From contig NZ_UHFA01000002.1 in NCBI RefSeq assembly GCF_900459175.1, positions 1 to 64,000 of the forward strand: 64,000 nt of DNA, given 5' to 3'. The position numbers and the translations under genes were made by a program. Shown here piece after piece: positions 38,888 through 48,626 of this stretch. The notes under the pieces are model-generated. The model was not told where the DNA came from. It saw only the letters and a list, made by a program, of their open reading frames with translations, and made no database searches. How positions within the stretch are numbered: the stretch's first letter is position 1; every line of letters begins with the position of its first letter. Source of the stretch: Streptococcus downei MFe28 (GTDB lineage: Bacteria; Bacillota; Bacilli; Lactobacillales; Streptococcaceae).

Positions 38888-40057
38888 ATGAAGAAAAAGC
38901 TGAACTTAGACGATTTCGGGGTAGAAATGTGGGACCAGAAAACCATCGAATCCTTTCGTCGCACCCTCTTGGCCTGGTATGACCAGGAAAAGCGGGACCT
39001 TCCTTGGCGTCGAACGAAAAATCCCTACCCTATCTGGGTCTCAGAAATCATGCTCCAGCAGACCCAAGTTCAAACCGTCATTCCTTATTATGAGCGCTTT
39101 TTAGCCTGGTTCCCCAGCATAAAAGATTTGGCCCAGGCTCCTGAAGAGCGATTGCTCAAGGCCTGGGAGGGGCTGGGCTACTACTCTCGTGTGAGAAATC
39201 TGCAAAAAGGGGCTCAGCAAGTTATGAGGGTTTTTGCTGGAGACTTTCCCAAGACTTATGAGGAAATTCTGAGCCTCCAGGGAATCGGTCCCTACACGGC
39301 TGGGGCTATTGCCAGCATCGCCTTTGACCTGCCTGAGCCTGCTGTTGATGGTAATGTCATGCGAGTCCTGGCTCGACTTTTCGAGGTAGATTATGACATC
39401 GGAAACCCCAGTAACCGCAAGATTTTTCAAGCCATTATGGAGGAATTGATTGATCCTGAGCGGCCAGGTGATTTTAATCAGGCCTTGATGGATCTGGGAA
39501 CTGATATTGAGTCTGCCAAGAATCCCCGACCAGAGGAGAGCCCGATTCGGGCTTTCAACGCTGCCTACTTACATGGCACTTATGACAAATACCCCATTAA
39601 ACTGCCCAAGAAAAAGCCTAGACCCAGACACTTGCAGGCCTTTGTGATTAAGAATGGCCAGGGACAATTTCTCTTGGAGAAAAATCAAGAATCTGGTCTC
39701 TTGTCTGGCTTTTGGTCCTTCCCCTTGATGGAAAACCAATTAGTAGCCAGGCAGATAGATCTCTTTGAAACGCTCAAGGATAAGGAAATTTTGGAGACCC
39801 CCTCCTTGCAGAAAATTTTCGAAGAAGACTATGGTCTCAAGCCCAGCTGGACTAAAGGAAAATTCCCACTCGTCAAACACACCTTTAGCCATCAAAAATG
39901 GCAGATTAAACTAGTTGAAGGTCAACTTAAAGAAGGAGCCCTCCTAAAGGGGGATAAGGAATTAGCCTGGGTGGCTCCTGAGGCTTTCGATGCGTATCCC
40001 ATGGCGACTCCCCAGAAAAAGATGATTGAGGCCTACCAAGATAGAACTTTGGACTAG
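38888..40057 (+). CDS. mutY: A/G-specific adenine glycosylase MutY
   Basis: 389 residues. Removes adenine mispaired with 8-oxoguanine. Catalytic N-terminal HhH-GPD domain: LPWRRTKNPYPIWVSEIMLQ with the active Glu, LQGIGPYTAGAIASIAFD, VDGNVMRVLARL. The C-terminal NUDIX-like domain recognises oxoG. Where most MutY proteins have a four-cysteine [4Fe-4S] cluster, this one has none (ALMDLGTDIESAKNPRPEE); clusterless MutY is known in lactic acid bacteria. No ribosome site precedes ATG and the -10 box is 7 nt away, so the mRNA may be leaderless. Confidence 0.95.
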   Translation: MKKKLNLDDFGVEMWDQKTIESFRRTLLAWYDQEKRDLPWRRTKNPYPIWVSEIMLQQTQVQTVIPYYERFLAWFPSIKDLAQAPEERLLKAWEGLGYYSRVRNLQKGAQQVMRVFAGDFPKTYEEILSLQGIGPYTAGAIASIAFDLPEPAVDGNVMRVLARLFEVDYDIGNPSNRKIFQAIMEELIDPERPGDFNQALMDLGTDIESAKNPRPEESPIRAFNAAYLHGTYDKYPIKLPKKKPRPRHLQAFVIKNGQGQFLLEKNQESGLLSGFWSFPLMENQLVARQIDLFETLKDKEILETPSLQKIFEEDYGLKPSWTKGKFPLVKHTFSHQKWQIKLVEGQLKEGALLKGDKELAWVAPEAFDAYPMATPQKKMIEAYQDRTLD

Positions 40058-40171
40058 AATCACGATCTCCTCGACTCTGAAAAGCAAGACCCCGCATAGC
40101 CTTGGGGAAAATTTTTAAAAATCAGCTGAGTCAGCAAAACTAGTCTGTGCTATAATAGAGGTGATATAAAA

Positions 40172-40263
40172 ACACATTGCAGTTGGGTAGTCTGCAAGCA
40201 CCTTTGGTGCCAGTAACCTTCCCTCCAGGTCGTCCCTTATCAAATTTTTATCCTTTTGGAGGG
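40172..40263 (+). ncRNA. structured leader of the yjdF-type gene, candidate yjdF riboswitch
   Basis: Between a -10 box (TATAAT, 40151-40156) and the start codon lies a GC-rich, folded leader: TTGCAG...CTGCAA, AGCACC-TTT-GGTGCC, AACCTTCCCTCCAGG. CCCTCCA pairs with TGGAGGG, which is the ribosome site of the gene, so the RBS can be sequestered. yjdF motif riboswitches, which sense azaaromatic compounds, precede yjdF genes in Firmicutes. Family membership of this RNA is inferred from gene context and structure; I have not matched its consensus. Confidence 0.6.
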
Positions 40264-40268
40264 CTGGC

Positions 40269-40697
40269 ATGAAAATGACAGTATATTTTGACGGCGGTTT
40301 CTGGTATGCCTTGCTTGAATATCAAGATAAGAAACTGGGCTACCAAGCTTTCCGCTATTCTTTTGGCAAGGAGCCCAAAGACAAGGAGGTCTTTGACTTT
40401 ATTAATCGCCGTTTGAGCCAATGGATGAGGCGACAAGAGGAGCTGGGACTAGTCATTGATGAGCCCGACAAATCTATGAGCCATAAGTCCATCAATCCCA
40501 AGCGGATGCAAAGGGAGGTCAGCAGGCAGATGAAAAAACCTGCCCTGTCCTCCAAGGCTCAGCGGGCCATGCAGGCCAGCTATGAGTTGCTGAAAAAGAA
40601 GAAAAAGGCATCCAAACGCCAGCAAAAGCAGGAATACAAGGAGAAACAGTTTCAACTCAAGCAGGAGAAACGCCGACAAAAGAAAAGGGGGCACTAA
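40269..40697 (+). CDS. YjdF family RNA-binding-like protein (DUF2992)
   Basis: 142 residues. Start MKMTVYFDGGFWYALLEYQD and AFRYSFGKEPKDKEVFDFI are the DUF2992/YjdF signature. The C-terminal half (about 75-142) is a very basic helix rich in Lys, Gln and Arg. Function unknown; in other Firmicutes controlled by the azaaromatic-sensing yjdF riboswitch. RBS TGGAGGG, occluded in the leader fold. Confidence 0.88.
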   Translation: MKMTVYFDGGFWYALLEYQDKKLGYQAFRYSFGKEPKDKEVFDFINRRLSQWMRRQEELGLVIDEPDKSMSHKSINPKRMQREVSRQMKKPALSSKAQRAMQASYELLKKKKKASKRQQKQEYKEKQFQLKQEKRRQKKRGH

Positions 40698-40746
40698 TGT
40701 GTCCCACCCGCCCAGAACCAGATGGTCTGGGCTTTTCTTTTTCGTT

Positions 40747-40952
40747 TATACTCTTCGAAAATCAAAATTTTCCCATAGATAAAGAGAGCGAAGTTTTCTG
40801 CATCTCCAACCTCAAAAGGTCTCCCAGACCTTTTGAGCTACCTGCAGTTCGTGCGATGCGGAGCAAAGTTGGTGAAATCGACCAACTTTGCGAGGTTAGT
40901 AAGGGAGCTAGGCAATCGCTACGGAGATCGCCGTTTGGGAGTAAGACAGAAG
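40747..40952. repeat. BOX-like mosaic repeat copy 2, left part
   Basis: Starts TATACTCTTCGAAAATCAAA and runs to CCGTTTGGGAGTAAGACAGAAG. It is the inverted counterpart of 14640-14998. The insertion sequence starts directly after it. Confidence 0.75.
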
Positions 40953-42669
40953 AGCCTGGGACAAAACCCATTTGCCCCCATAAAAACAGAGGATCACTTG
41001 TTGGTGACCCTCTATTTTTTAGGTTCGGTTGCTTCTCCTGTTATATTTGATGAGATTATTGGCCATAAGGGCCAATCCCATGTCAATCTTGACCTGTCGT
41101 TTCCCCCGCAGATTACACCTTTTGTAACCCAAACAAGCCTTTATCTGCCCAAAGACAGGCTCCACATCAACCTTGCGTTGTGCGAAAACTTGACTACCCT
41201 CAGGAGATAAAAGCGCTTGAGCTTCTTTTTGCTTTAAGTATTGGTACCGATCGTTGATATATAGCCCCTTTTGAGGAGCTAATTCAGGCTCCTCAGCCTG
41301 GTAGACCTTAATCTCTTGTTCAAAACCTGTTTGCGTTTTCTGGTGTTTGAGATGATGAAACACCTATTTCCAGCCCTCCGGATGGGTGTAGCTATCCTCT
41401 GTTTCATTATAGTGCCAATTGGCTAGATTCTTGTCAGACTTTCTGTAGGTCCTCTTTTGTTCCTTATCAAACCTGCCATACTTAATCAAGTGATTAATTT
41501 CCTCTTGGTCAAGAGTTAGTAGGTTCTCTTCACTACCATAACCAGCATCTGCGACAATAGTCTTGGCGTCATGGGGATAGGAGTCTAAAAATGGTAAGAG
41601 GGTCTTGGTGTCTGTCGGATTTGGGAAGATATCATAGTGGAGAACAAATTGATTCTCAGTAGCGATTTGGAGATTGTAGCCAGCCTTCAGTTGACCATTT
41701 CTCATGTGGTCGTCTTTCATCCGCATAAAAGTGGCGTCTGTATCTGTCTTTGAAAAACTATTGCGACCAGTGAAAGTAACTTGATAGGTCTCGTACTTTT
41801 GTGCACGGGCTGAAAAATCCTCCCTTACCTTTCGAAGGACTTTCTTGAGTTTCCGACGCTTTGTTTGACGCTCATCCTTTCCTTTGACAGGATTTTCTTC
41901 GATGGCTTGGTTAACTGATTTCCATTCTTCCTCAAGGATTTGAGAAAACTCTGTCAATTGTTCAGAAGTTACAGGCTCTTGGTCATCTAAGACAATGGCC
42001 TCTTGAATCAAAGGATTAATTTCCTCTTGAAAATAGGTTTTTAGAGTCGCTTGAAGTTTGGCAGAAAATTTATCAACAGCCTTCCGCCAAACAAAACTGT
42101 ACCTGTTAGCGTTAGCCTCAATCTTAGTCCCGTCAATAAACAAACACTCTAAGGACACTAATTCCTCCATTTTCAACTGAAGGTTGAGGTCAATAAAGAG
42201 ATTACGAATCAGCTCCTCCATCCCAGGAGCCACACGAAAACGATTGATTGTCCGATAAGAAATCACCAGCTGACCTGTTAAGTATTGCAGGGCAAGATTT
42301 TCCACCATCATTTTTTCTATCTTTCGTCCGGAAAAGATCCCTTGAGAATAAGCAAATAAAAGGGCTGCTAGGAGTAATTGGGGAGGGTAAGAAGGCCGCC
42401 CAACCTCATGATAAAAGTTTAGAAAGGCATTATCATCTAGTTTATTGACCACCTTTTCAATCGTAAAAACGAGATGGTTGTGGGGTAAGAATGCGCTTAA
42501 TTCTAGTGGCAGAGTCGTTTGATTTGTGTTATAGTGACTGTACATGAGGTAGCCTTTCTATTATTTTTTTGTCAACGATATTTTATCAAGACTACCTATG
42601 TCAAGCAAAAAGCAACGGCATCAAAACCGTTGCTTTTTCGTCGGCTGAGGGATAGTTTTGTCCCAGGCT
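40953..42669 (-). mobile_element. IS1182-like insertion sequence
   Basis: About 1717 bp with 15-bp terminal inverted repeats AGCCTGGGACAAAAC, one transposase gene on the minus strand and nothing else. Each end is flanked by halves of the BOX-like repeat; joining the flanks restores the order seen at 14424-14998. In the intact copy the junction is a 30-bp palindrome whose middle 22 bp are absent here. No duplicated target is seen beyond the GAAG/CTTC arms. The nonsense-mutated transposase suggests it no longer moves by itself. Confidence 0.85.
41019..42545 (-). pseudogene. IS1182 family transposase, interrupted by an in-frame stop
   Basis: 508 codons in one frame, with a TAG at 41364-41366 after PEGWK, continuing VFHHLKHQKTQTGFEQ. 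The N-terminal DUF772 domain has HNHLVFTIEKVVNKLD and RPSYPPQLLLAALLFAYSQG. The DDE domain has LFIDGTKIEANANRYSFVWR, IVADAGYGSEEN and the last acidic segment around VEPVFGQIKACLGYKR. The stop removes this last part, including the catalytic Glu region, so the truncated product should be inactive unless TAG is read through. Start ATG at MYSHYNTNQTTLPLELS. Confidence 0.9.
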
Positions 42670-42874
42670 CTTCGTCACCTCACACCTTTTTATTTTAAGG
42701 TGTCGGCTAAGACAGTCCACCGGACTGTCTTACTACCCCAGCAAGGGTGACTAGTTGTCTGCTGTGCCACGAAGTGGTGCAAAGATAGCAGACACCTACT
42801 GCGACATCAGTCACTTTAGTGACTTGATGTCATTACTCCTTGCCTCAGTGAATTTCGATTTTCATTTAGTATCA
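42670..42874. repeat. BOX-like mosaic repeat copy 2, right part
   Basis: From CTTCGTCACCTCACACC to GATTTTCATTTAGTATCA; the inverse of 14424-14625. Includes stems ACAGTCCACCGGACTGT, TGTCTGCT/AGCAGACA and CAGTCACT-TTAGTGACTTG. It fills the gap between the insertion sequence and the dehydrogenase gene. Confidence 0.75.
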
Positions 42875-42899
42875 ATCAGCTACTAGCCTTGTTCTATCT

Positions 42900-43943
42900 T
42901 TAGAGGGTCACCATAGCCTTGATGGTCTTACGGTCCTGCATATCCTTGTAAGCTTGGTCGATAGCGTCCAGGCTATAAGTTTGGGTGAAGACCTTACCAG
43001 GATTGATTTGGCCATCCAGAACAGCCTTGAGCAGAACTTCCTTATCATAGGTGGTTACCGAAGCTGGACCACCTGCGATGATGGCATTTTGGAAGAAATA
43101 ATCACTGAGATTAATATCATGGGTGTGAGGAACACCAACCCGTCCAATGGCAGCACCTGGACGGGCAATCTTAAGAGCCATTTCGGTTGAGAGTTGGGTA
43201 CCAACGCATTCAAGAGCTGCATCGACACCAGCACCATTGGTCAATTCAAGCACCTTGTCAATGCCTTCTTGCCCCCGTTCAGGCACGACATCGGTCGCCC
43301 CAAACTCTAGAGCCAATTTTTGTCGGTCTTCGTGACGGCTCATAATAATAATGCGTTTAGCTCCCCGGAGTTTGGCAGAAATAACAGCACAGAGACCAAC
43401 AGCGCCATCACCAACAACAGCTACGGTATCGCCCTTTTGGACATTGGCCACCCGAGCAGCATGATAGCCAGTTGGCATCACATCAGCTAAAGCTAGCAGG
43501 GAAGCCAACATCCCTTCGCTGTAGTCACTTGGTTGACCAGGAATCCTGACCAAAGACCAATTGGCATGGGCATAACGAACATACTCGGCCTGGTAGCCTG
43601 AGCTGAAATTCGTTGAACGGTCATGACCTTGGCAACCACCTTCAAATCCAGCTAGACAGGCAGGACAGTGACCACAGCCATGAGTGAAGGGAGCAATGAC
43701 AAAGTCTCCCTTTTTAAAGGTAGTAACCTCAGGACCAACTTCTTCAATGACTCCGATGATTTCATGGCCAGAGTTTTGTGAACCTTCAGCCTTATCATCA
43801 TCACCGCGGTATCCCCAGAGGTCTGAACCACAGACACAGGTCCGAACTACACGAATAATGGCATCATCAGCCTCAAGCAATTGGGGCTTCTCAACTTCTT
43901 GCACGGCCACTTGGCCAGCTTTGACAAACACAGTTGTTTTCAT
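42900..43943 (-). CDS. zinc-dependent alcohol dehydrogenase
   Basis: 347 residues from ATG of MKTTVFVKAGQVAVQEVEKP (GAAAGGA upstream). Medium-chain dehydrogenase. Catalytic zinc ligands: Cys in RTCVCGSDLWGY, GHEIIGVIEEVG and Glu nearby. The structural zinc site is GHCPACLAGFEGGC. The NAD(P) loop is AVVGDGAVGLCAVISA (about 170). Substrate uncertain; closest in layout to the GroES-like ADHs with GDDDKAEG insert. Monocistronic, next to the BOX-like repeat. Confidence 0.9.
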   Translation of the reverse strand: MKTTVFVKAGQVAVQEVEKPQLLEADDAIIRVVRTCVCGSDLWGYRGDDDKAEGSQNSGHEIIGVIEEVGPEVTTFKKGDFVIAPFTHGCGHCPACLAGFEGGCQGHDRSTNFSSGYQAEYVRYAHANWSLVRIPGQPSDYSEGMLASLLALADVMPTGYHAARVANVQKGDTVAVVGDGAVGLCAVISAKLRGAKRIIIMSRHEDRQKLALEFGATDVVPERGQEGIDKVLELTNGAGVDAALECVGTQLSTEMALKIARPGAAIGRVGVPHTHDINLSDYFFQNAIIAGGPASVTTYDKEVLLKAVLDGQINPGKVFTQTYSLDAIDQAYKDMQDRKTIKAMVTL

Positions 43944-44174
43944 AAAGATTTGCATCCTTTCTTATTTGTAGTCATTATAACATTGATGGGCTAGCTTTCC
44001 ATAATACTTGGTTTTCTTAAAGGATTAAGATTTGGTGACAAGGATAGGGACTACCAGATACCAGACTTTTGGTATGAGATAAGAAGCCTTGACAATAAAG
44101 AAGCAAAGGAATGCTCAACCTGGAAGAATAGGCCTTGCTTATCCTCTTCAAAAATCAAAAAATATGGAAATTCA

Positions 44175-44200
44175 AAAAAGAGAACCTCGCGGTCCTCTAG
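44175..44200 (-). terminator. terminator downstream of trxA
   Basis: GAGGACC-GCGA-GGTTCTC then TTTTTTG on the minus strand. The interval between it and trxA (44204-44292) has a short frame without start, see rejected list. Confidence 0.75.
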
Positions 44201-44318
44201 TTTTCATTTAGGCTAAGATCAGCCTTGACTTCAAAGGAGGCTGGACCTTTACTGATTTCCAGATTCCAAGAACCTTGTGGGCTACTGTTCTAGCCGAGCA
44301 GTCAGGCCGAAATCTGGC

Positions 44319-44633
44319 TTAGGCCAGCTCTGCTACGATGGCTTTGAGTTGGTCCTTGGTGTGGACACCAGCGACCTGCTTGACGACTTGGCCGTCTTTC
44401 TTGAAGAGCAGGGTTGGGATGGACATAATACCGAATTTTTGGGCGGTAGCAGGATTTTCATCTACGTCCAATTTGACGATTTTCAATTCATCTTCGTCCA
44501 ATTCTTCTGAGAGTTGCTCTAGGATTGGAGCCTGCATACGACAAGGGCCACACCAGGTTGCCCAAAAGTCCACGAGAACCAAGCCATCCTTGGTTTCTTC
44601 TTCAAATGTCTTATCAGTTACGACTTCTGCCAT
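44319..44633 (-). CDS. trxA: thioredoxin
   Basis: 104 residues with the redox site FWATWCGPCRMQAP and cis-Pro loop MSIPTLLFKKDGQVV. Reduces protein disulfides in the cytoplasm using TrxB. RBS AAAGGTGATTCT. Monocistronic. Confidence 0.96.
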   Translation of the reverse strand: MAEVVTDKTFEEETKDGLVLVDFWATWCGPCRMQAPILEQLSEELDEDELKIVKLDVDENPATAQKFGIMSIPTLLFKKDGQVVKQVAGVHTKDQLKAIVAELA

Positions 44634-44805
44634 AGAATCACCTTTTTCTATCTTATTTTTACTGTCATTCTAACGAATTTTCGGAGCTTTGCCAATTATT
44701 TGCTACGGAATTTGAAGCATAGGGGAGTGATTGCCTCTAAGCTTTCTAAAACCAGGCAACAGAAAGGAGAAACTTGGTCTGCCCCACCTAGCAAAGTTTT
44801 TTTGT

Positions 44806-45009
44806 TTAGACTTGGCTACCCAATTGGTACTTGGTGTCCTTGAGGGCTCGTTTAAGTGACAGTTTCCAAGGATTGCCTTCAATGGTCACTTGGTTCTTGT
44901 TCAAGTCGACTTGGGCTGACTCGACACCCTTGACAGCTGCTAATTTTTCTTGAACGGTTTTGGCACAGCCGTCACATTTCATTCCGCTAACGTGATAGGT
45001 TTTTGACAT
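44806..45009 (-). CDS. copZ: copper chaperone CopZ
   Basis: 67 residues, one heavy-metal-associated domain with the Cu(I) site GMKCDGCAKTVQ. It carries Cu(I) to CopA and CopY. Third gene of copY-copA-copZ, 86 nt after copA. Confidence 0.94.
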   Translation of the reverse strand: MSKTYHVSGMKCDGCAKTVQEKLAAVKGVESAQVDLNKNQVTIEGNPWKLSLKRALKDTKYQLGSQV

Positions 45010-45095
45010 AAGAGATTCCTTTCAGATACACTTTATTAGGCCATTGAGATTTCGGCAAGGACCTAATGAGACAAATTTTCTTTCATTTTAATTGC

Positions 45096-47333
45096 TTAGA
45101 CCTTATGGTAATTCAGCCCTAGGCTATTGAGAACTACAGAAACTGAGCTGAAGCTCATGGCAAGGCCAGCCAGCATGGGGTTGAGAAGGGGGCCACCAAA
45201 GAGGTAGAGCAGACCCATAGCAACCGGTATAGCCAAGATATTATAGATAAAGGCCCAGAAAAGGTTGAACTTGATGGTCCTAATGGTCGCTCGACTAACT
45301 TCTAGAGCCTTGAGGACATCTAGCAAATCAGGCTTCATGAGGACAATGTCAGCTGATTCAATGGCAATATCAGTTCCTGCTCCCATGGCAATCCCCAAGT
45401 CGGCTGTCGCCAGAGCAGGGGCATCATTGATGCCATCCCCAACCATGGCCACCTTCTTATCAGCCGCTTGCAGGTCCGAGATAGCCTGAGCCTTCTGGTC
45501 AGGAAGAACCTGACTGATGACCCGATTAATACCAGCCTCTTGGGCGATAGCTTGAGCGGTTTGTTCATTGTCACCAGTCAACATAACGACCTCAATTCCC
45601 TTGGCTTGCAAGGCTTGGATGGCCGCTTGGCTATCGGGCTTAAGCTGGTCGGCTACACCCAGGAGGCCAAGCAGTTGCCCTTGGCTGGCCACAAAGATTG
45701 GCGTTTGCCCTTCTTGGGTCAGCTGGACAAAATCAGCTTGAGCAGAAGATAAGTCCACCTCTTCCTTTTCCATAAGGGCCTTGTTGCCGACCAGAAGTTC
45801 TTGACCGGCGACTTGGCCTTTAAGGCCAAAGCCAGCCAAATTTTCAAAATCCTGAACGGCTGACAGGCTCAGACCTTCTTCCTTGGCCTTATCGACCAAG
45901 GCCTGGCTAATAGGATGGCTGGATTGAGCTTCCAGGCTGGCCACAGCTCTAAGGAGCTGCTCACGGTTCCAGTCCACTCGGTAACTGGTCAGGCTGACCA
46001 ATTCAGGCTTGCCTCGGGTCAGGGTCCCTGTCTTATCAAAGACAATGGTATCAACCTGATGGGCCAACTCAAGGCTGTCTCCTGATTTAAAGAGGATACC
46101 ATTTTTAGCGGCTAGGCCTGTCCCGACCATAATGGCCGTTGGTGTTGCCAGTCCCAGAGCACAGGGGCAGGCAATGACCAGCACGCTGACAGCCACTGTC
46201 AGGGTGAAGCTAAAGGATTGACCGCCCAGGAAGAACCAGGCCAGACCGGTCACTAGGGCGATTCCCATAACCACGGGAACAAAGACACCAGAAACCTGGT
46301 CAGCAATCTTGGCAATTGGGGCCTTGGTGGCTTGGGCGTCTTCAACCAGCTTAATAATTTGTGACAGCAGGGTATCCTTGCCCAGCTTCTGGGTTTCAAT
46401 GGTTAGGGCACCCTGACTATTGATCGAACCGCCGTAGACCTGGTCGCCGATGGCCTTTTCTACAGGAATAGATTCTCCTGTCAACATGGACTCATCCACC
46501 GAAGAGTGGCCTGAGAGAACTTGACCATCAACAGGAATCTTTTGCCCTGGTTTGACCAGAACTTGGTCCCCTAAAACCAGTTCTTCAATGGGCAGCAAAA
46601 TTTCCTGACCGTCACGGACTACTAGGGCTTCCTTGGCGGAGAGGTGCATAAGCTTTTTAATCGCTTCAGAGGTGCGACCCTTGGACAGGGTTTCAAAGAA
46701 TTTTCCCAAAGTAATCAAGGTCAAGATGACAGCGACCGACTCGAAGTAGAGTTGGTGGACATGATGAGCGTGCCCCAGAAAAACGTGGTAGGTGCTAGCC
46801 AGACTGTAGAGAAAGGCTGCAGTCGTGGCCACAGCCACCAGGCTATCCATATTGGGGTGCCCCTTGAAGAGGGTCTTAAAGCCAGTCCGGTAAAAGTGCC
46901 AACCAATGGCCATAACCGGAAGGGTCAGGACCAACTGAACCAGGGTAAAGGTCAGAGGATGACTGGCCGCCTCTAAGAAGGCTGGCAGGGGGAGACCCAT
47001 CATCGAGCCCATGGAAATATAAAGCAGGGGGAAGGTGAAAATCGTTGACCAAATCAACCGTTGCTTCATGCCCGCTAAGCGTTTTTCTTCCCGCTCTTCC
47101 TGGCTGGCTGCTTGCCCTTCGATAAAGAGCTTGACTCCATAACCAGCATCTGCTACAGCTTGCTCAATTTTTTCTTGGTTGACCTGGCTGTCGTCATAGG
47201 AGACCGCCATTTTTTCGGTCGTCAGGTTGACCGAACAGCTGGTCATGCCCGGCAATTTTTTAACGGCATTTTCAACCGTTGCCACACAGGAGGCACAGGT
47301 CATGCCATCAATTAAGTAAGTTTCTTGAGCCAT
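45096..47333 (-). CDS. copA: copper-exporting P1B-type ATPase CopA
   Basis: 745 residues. An N-terminal metal-binding domain ([12 protein letters not shown]) precedes eight membrane helices with the Cu channel motif [13 protein letters not shown]. The phosphorylation site is [12 protein letters not shown], the nucleotide-binding HP motif is SSHPISQAL, and the hinge is [18 protein letters not shown]. Exports Cu(I). It starts directly at the copY stop (0-nt gap), so translation is coupled. Confidence 0.96.
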   Translation of the reverse strand: MAQETYLIDGMTCASCVATVENAVKKLPGMTSCSVNLTTEKMAVSYDDSQVNQEKIEQAVADAGYGVKLFIEGQAASQEEREEKRLAGMKQRLIWSTIFTFPLLYISMGSMMGLPLPAFLEAASHPLTFTLVQLVLTLPVMAIGWHFYRTGFKTLFKGHPNMDSLVAVATTAAFLYSLASTYHVFLGHAHHVHQLYFESVAVILTLITLGKFFETLSKGRTSEAIKKLMHLSAKEALVVRDGQEILLPIEELVLGDQVLVKPGQKIPVDGQVLSGHSSVDESMLTGESIPVEKAIGDQVYGGSINSQGALTIETQKLGKDTLLSQIIKLVEDAQATKAPIAKIADQVSGVFVPVVMGIALVTGLAWFFLGGQSFSFTLTVAVSVLVIACPCALGLATPTAIMVGTGLAAKNGILFKSGDSLELAHQVDTIVFDKTGTLTRGKPELVSLTSYRVDWNREQLLRAVASLEAQSSHPISQALVDKAKEEGLSLSAVQDFENLAGFGLKGQVAGQELLVGNKALMEKEEVDLSSAQADFVQLTQEGQTPIFVASQGQLLGLLGVADQLKPDSQAAIQALQAKGIEVVMLTGDNEQTAQAIAQEAGINRVISQVLPDQKAQAISDLQAADKKVAMVGDGINDAPALATADLGIAMGAGTDIAIESADIVLMKPDLLDVLKALEVSRATIRTIKFNLFWAFIYNILAIPVAMGLLYLFGGPLLNPMLAGLAMSFSSVSVVLNSLGLNYHKV

Positions 47334-47789
47334 CTAAATCACCACCTCTTCCTTTTCAGGACTATTAACATGTTCCTGACAGCGACATTGACCAGGTGTA
47401 CAATTGCAAGGAACCTGGTCCAGAACCTGCTTGCGGTCTAAAATCTTTTGCAAGCCTTGGAGGTCTTGGGCTGTCATAGGAGTCTCAGCTAGGATTTGTC
47501 CCAGCAGTCCAGCCTGCTTGGTCTGACAAATCTTGGCCAGCTCCGTCCGCAGATTAGCTAGGTTGGCCTCCTCTTCGGAAATTTCTGTCCAATAGATAAA
47601 GGACCGACCTTCCCGCCTGCTTTGGAGAATCTTTTTCTCCACCAAACGACCAATCAGGGTCTTGATAGTTGACTCAGACCAGTCCATCTTTTGAGCAAGA
47701 ACTCCAATGATGTCCTTGCTGCTTGCCTGACCCTTGGCCCAGACCACCCGCAGTACTTCCCATTCGGCATTTGAAATCATAGCAACCAC
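47334..47789 (-). CDS. copY: copper-responsive repressor CopY
   Basis: 151 residues. BlaI/MecI-type winged helix (about 1-75, ISNAEWEVLRVVWAKGQASS) and the C-terminal Cu(I)/Zn-binding motif CNCTPGQCRCQEH (CxCx4CxC). Zn keeps it on DNA; Cu(I) from CopZ releases it. First gene of the operon, with two cop boxes upstream. Confidence 0.95.
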   Translation of the reverse strand: MVAMISNAEWEVLRVVWAKGQASSKDIIGVLAQKMDWSESTIKTLIGRLVEKKILQSRREGRSFIYWTEISEEEANLANLRTELAKICQTKQAGLLGQILAETPMTAQDLQGLQKILDRKQVLDQVPCNCTPGQCRCQEHVNSPEKEEVVI

Positions 47790-47811
47790 CTTTTCTTGAA
47801 CTTATTTCGTT

Positions 47812-47855
47812 TACGTTTGTAGATGTATTATAGCAGAATGATTTACATTTGTAAA
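47812..47855 (-). promoter_or_regulatory. cop operator-promoter
   Basis: Cop box TACATTTGTA (47844-47853, matches TACAnnTGTA) overlaps the -35 TTTACA (47850-47855). The -10 TATAAT lies at 47827-47832 after a 17-nt spacer. A second, degenerate box TACGTTTGTA is at 47812-47821, just downstream of the -10. CopY bound here would block polymerase at both hexamers. Confidence 0.85.
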
Positions 47856-47927
47856 CTGAAAGAACTTAAAAGGAACCACAAAAGTGGTTCAAACTTATTT
47901 TGCTAATCTTTCATTCATAAGGTAGAT

Positions 47928-48626
47928 TTACCAATTAACTTTCAAGGGCTTAGAAGCAAAATAAACAAGGAGGCCTAAACCGATGATAATAAGGTTAACC
48001 ATCGTGCTCGTGCTAGTCAAAATATGAAGGCCACTCGATCTCTCAATAGTGATTGGCAAAATCGAAGTATAAATTTGATGGACTTTTTCCATCCCAGAAG
48101 AGGCACCGATGAAAAACGGCTTCATCTTATCTTGAAAAGTATTATAGAAGGCTAAAGGATAAGCGATTAGAGTTCCTAATAAAGTTGATAGGAAAATATT
48201 TCTCGCCAAAACCTTATGAGATAAGCTTCGGAATAAATAGAGAAAGGTTACAACGAGGACAAAGTAAGAAGTTAGGGATAGTGTTTTACCGAACAAATCG
48301 AAGGTTTTAGCCGGACAGTATAACAAATAAAAGATTAAATTCAAAATTATATTTATCCCTGTTCCGGTTAAAAGTACCTGATGAATGGAGTATTTTAAAC
48401 TGTAGTAAAAATAAGAATCTCTGGTATAAGCTAGCCTATATAATCGGTAGGTTGAGTAAATAATTAAGAGGGTGGCCGCAACCATGACCCATAAGCTATG
48501 GATCATGTCTATCATTGCTTCTTGTTTCCAGATATTTTTTATCAAGCGTAGGATAATCTCGAGTGAATAAATATAGTAAAAGAGTCCGGCGTTATCTTTC
48601 AACAGCCTTTTAATAAGTGCCAACAT
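47928..48626 (-). CDS. ABC exporter membrane subunit (unrecognised family)
   Basis: 232 residues with about six hydrophobic helices and no soluble domain. It overlaps the ATPase gene by 17 nt, so the two form one transporter. Not close to any family I can name; resembles the small ABC-2 type permeases of the YtrB/YthPQ class. Stop is followed by a weak hairpin (AAAGTGGTTC) before copY. Confidence 0.78.
   Translation of the reverse strand: MLALIKRLLKDNAGLFYYIYSLEIILRLIKNIWKQEAMIDMIHSLWVMVAATLLIIYSTYRLYRLAYTRDSYFYYSLKYSIHQVLLTGTGINIILNLIFYLLYCPAKTFDLFGKTLSLTSYFVLVVTFLYLFRSLSHKVLARNIFLSTLLGTLIAYPLAFYNTFQDKMKPFFIGASSGMEKVHQIYTSILPITIERSSGLHILTSTSTMVNLIIIGLGLLVYFASKPLKVNW

Noticed and set aside
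40697..41050. Plus-strand frame of 117 residues after the yjdF-type gene
   Set aside because: It lies across the BOX-like repeat and the end of the insertion sequence, with no RBS.
44203..44292. Frame without a start ending SFEVKADLSLNEN before the trxA terminator
   Set aside because: Reads like a protein C terminus, but it is only about 30 codons after a stop and has no start; too little to call a pseudogene.
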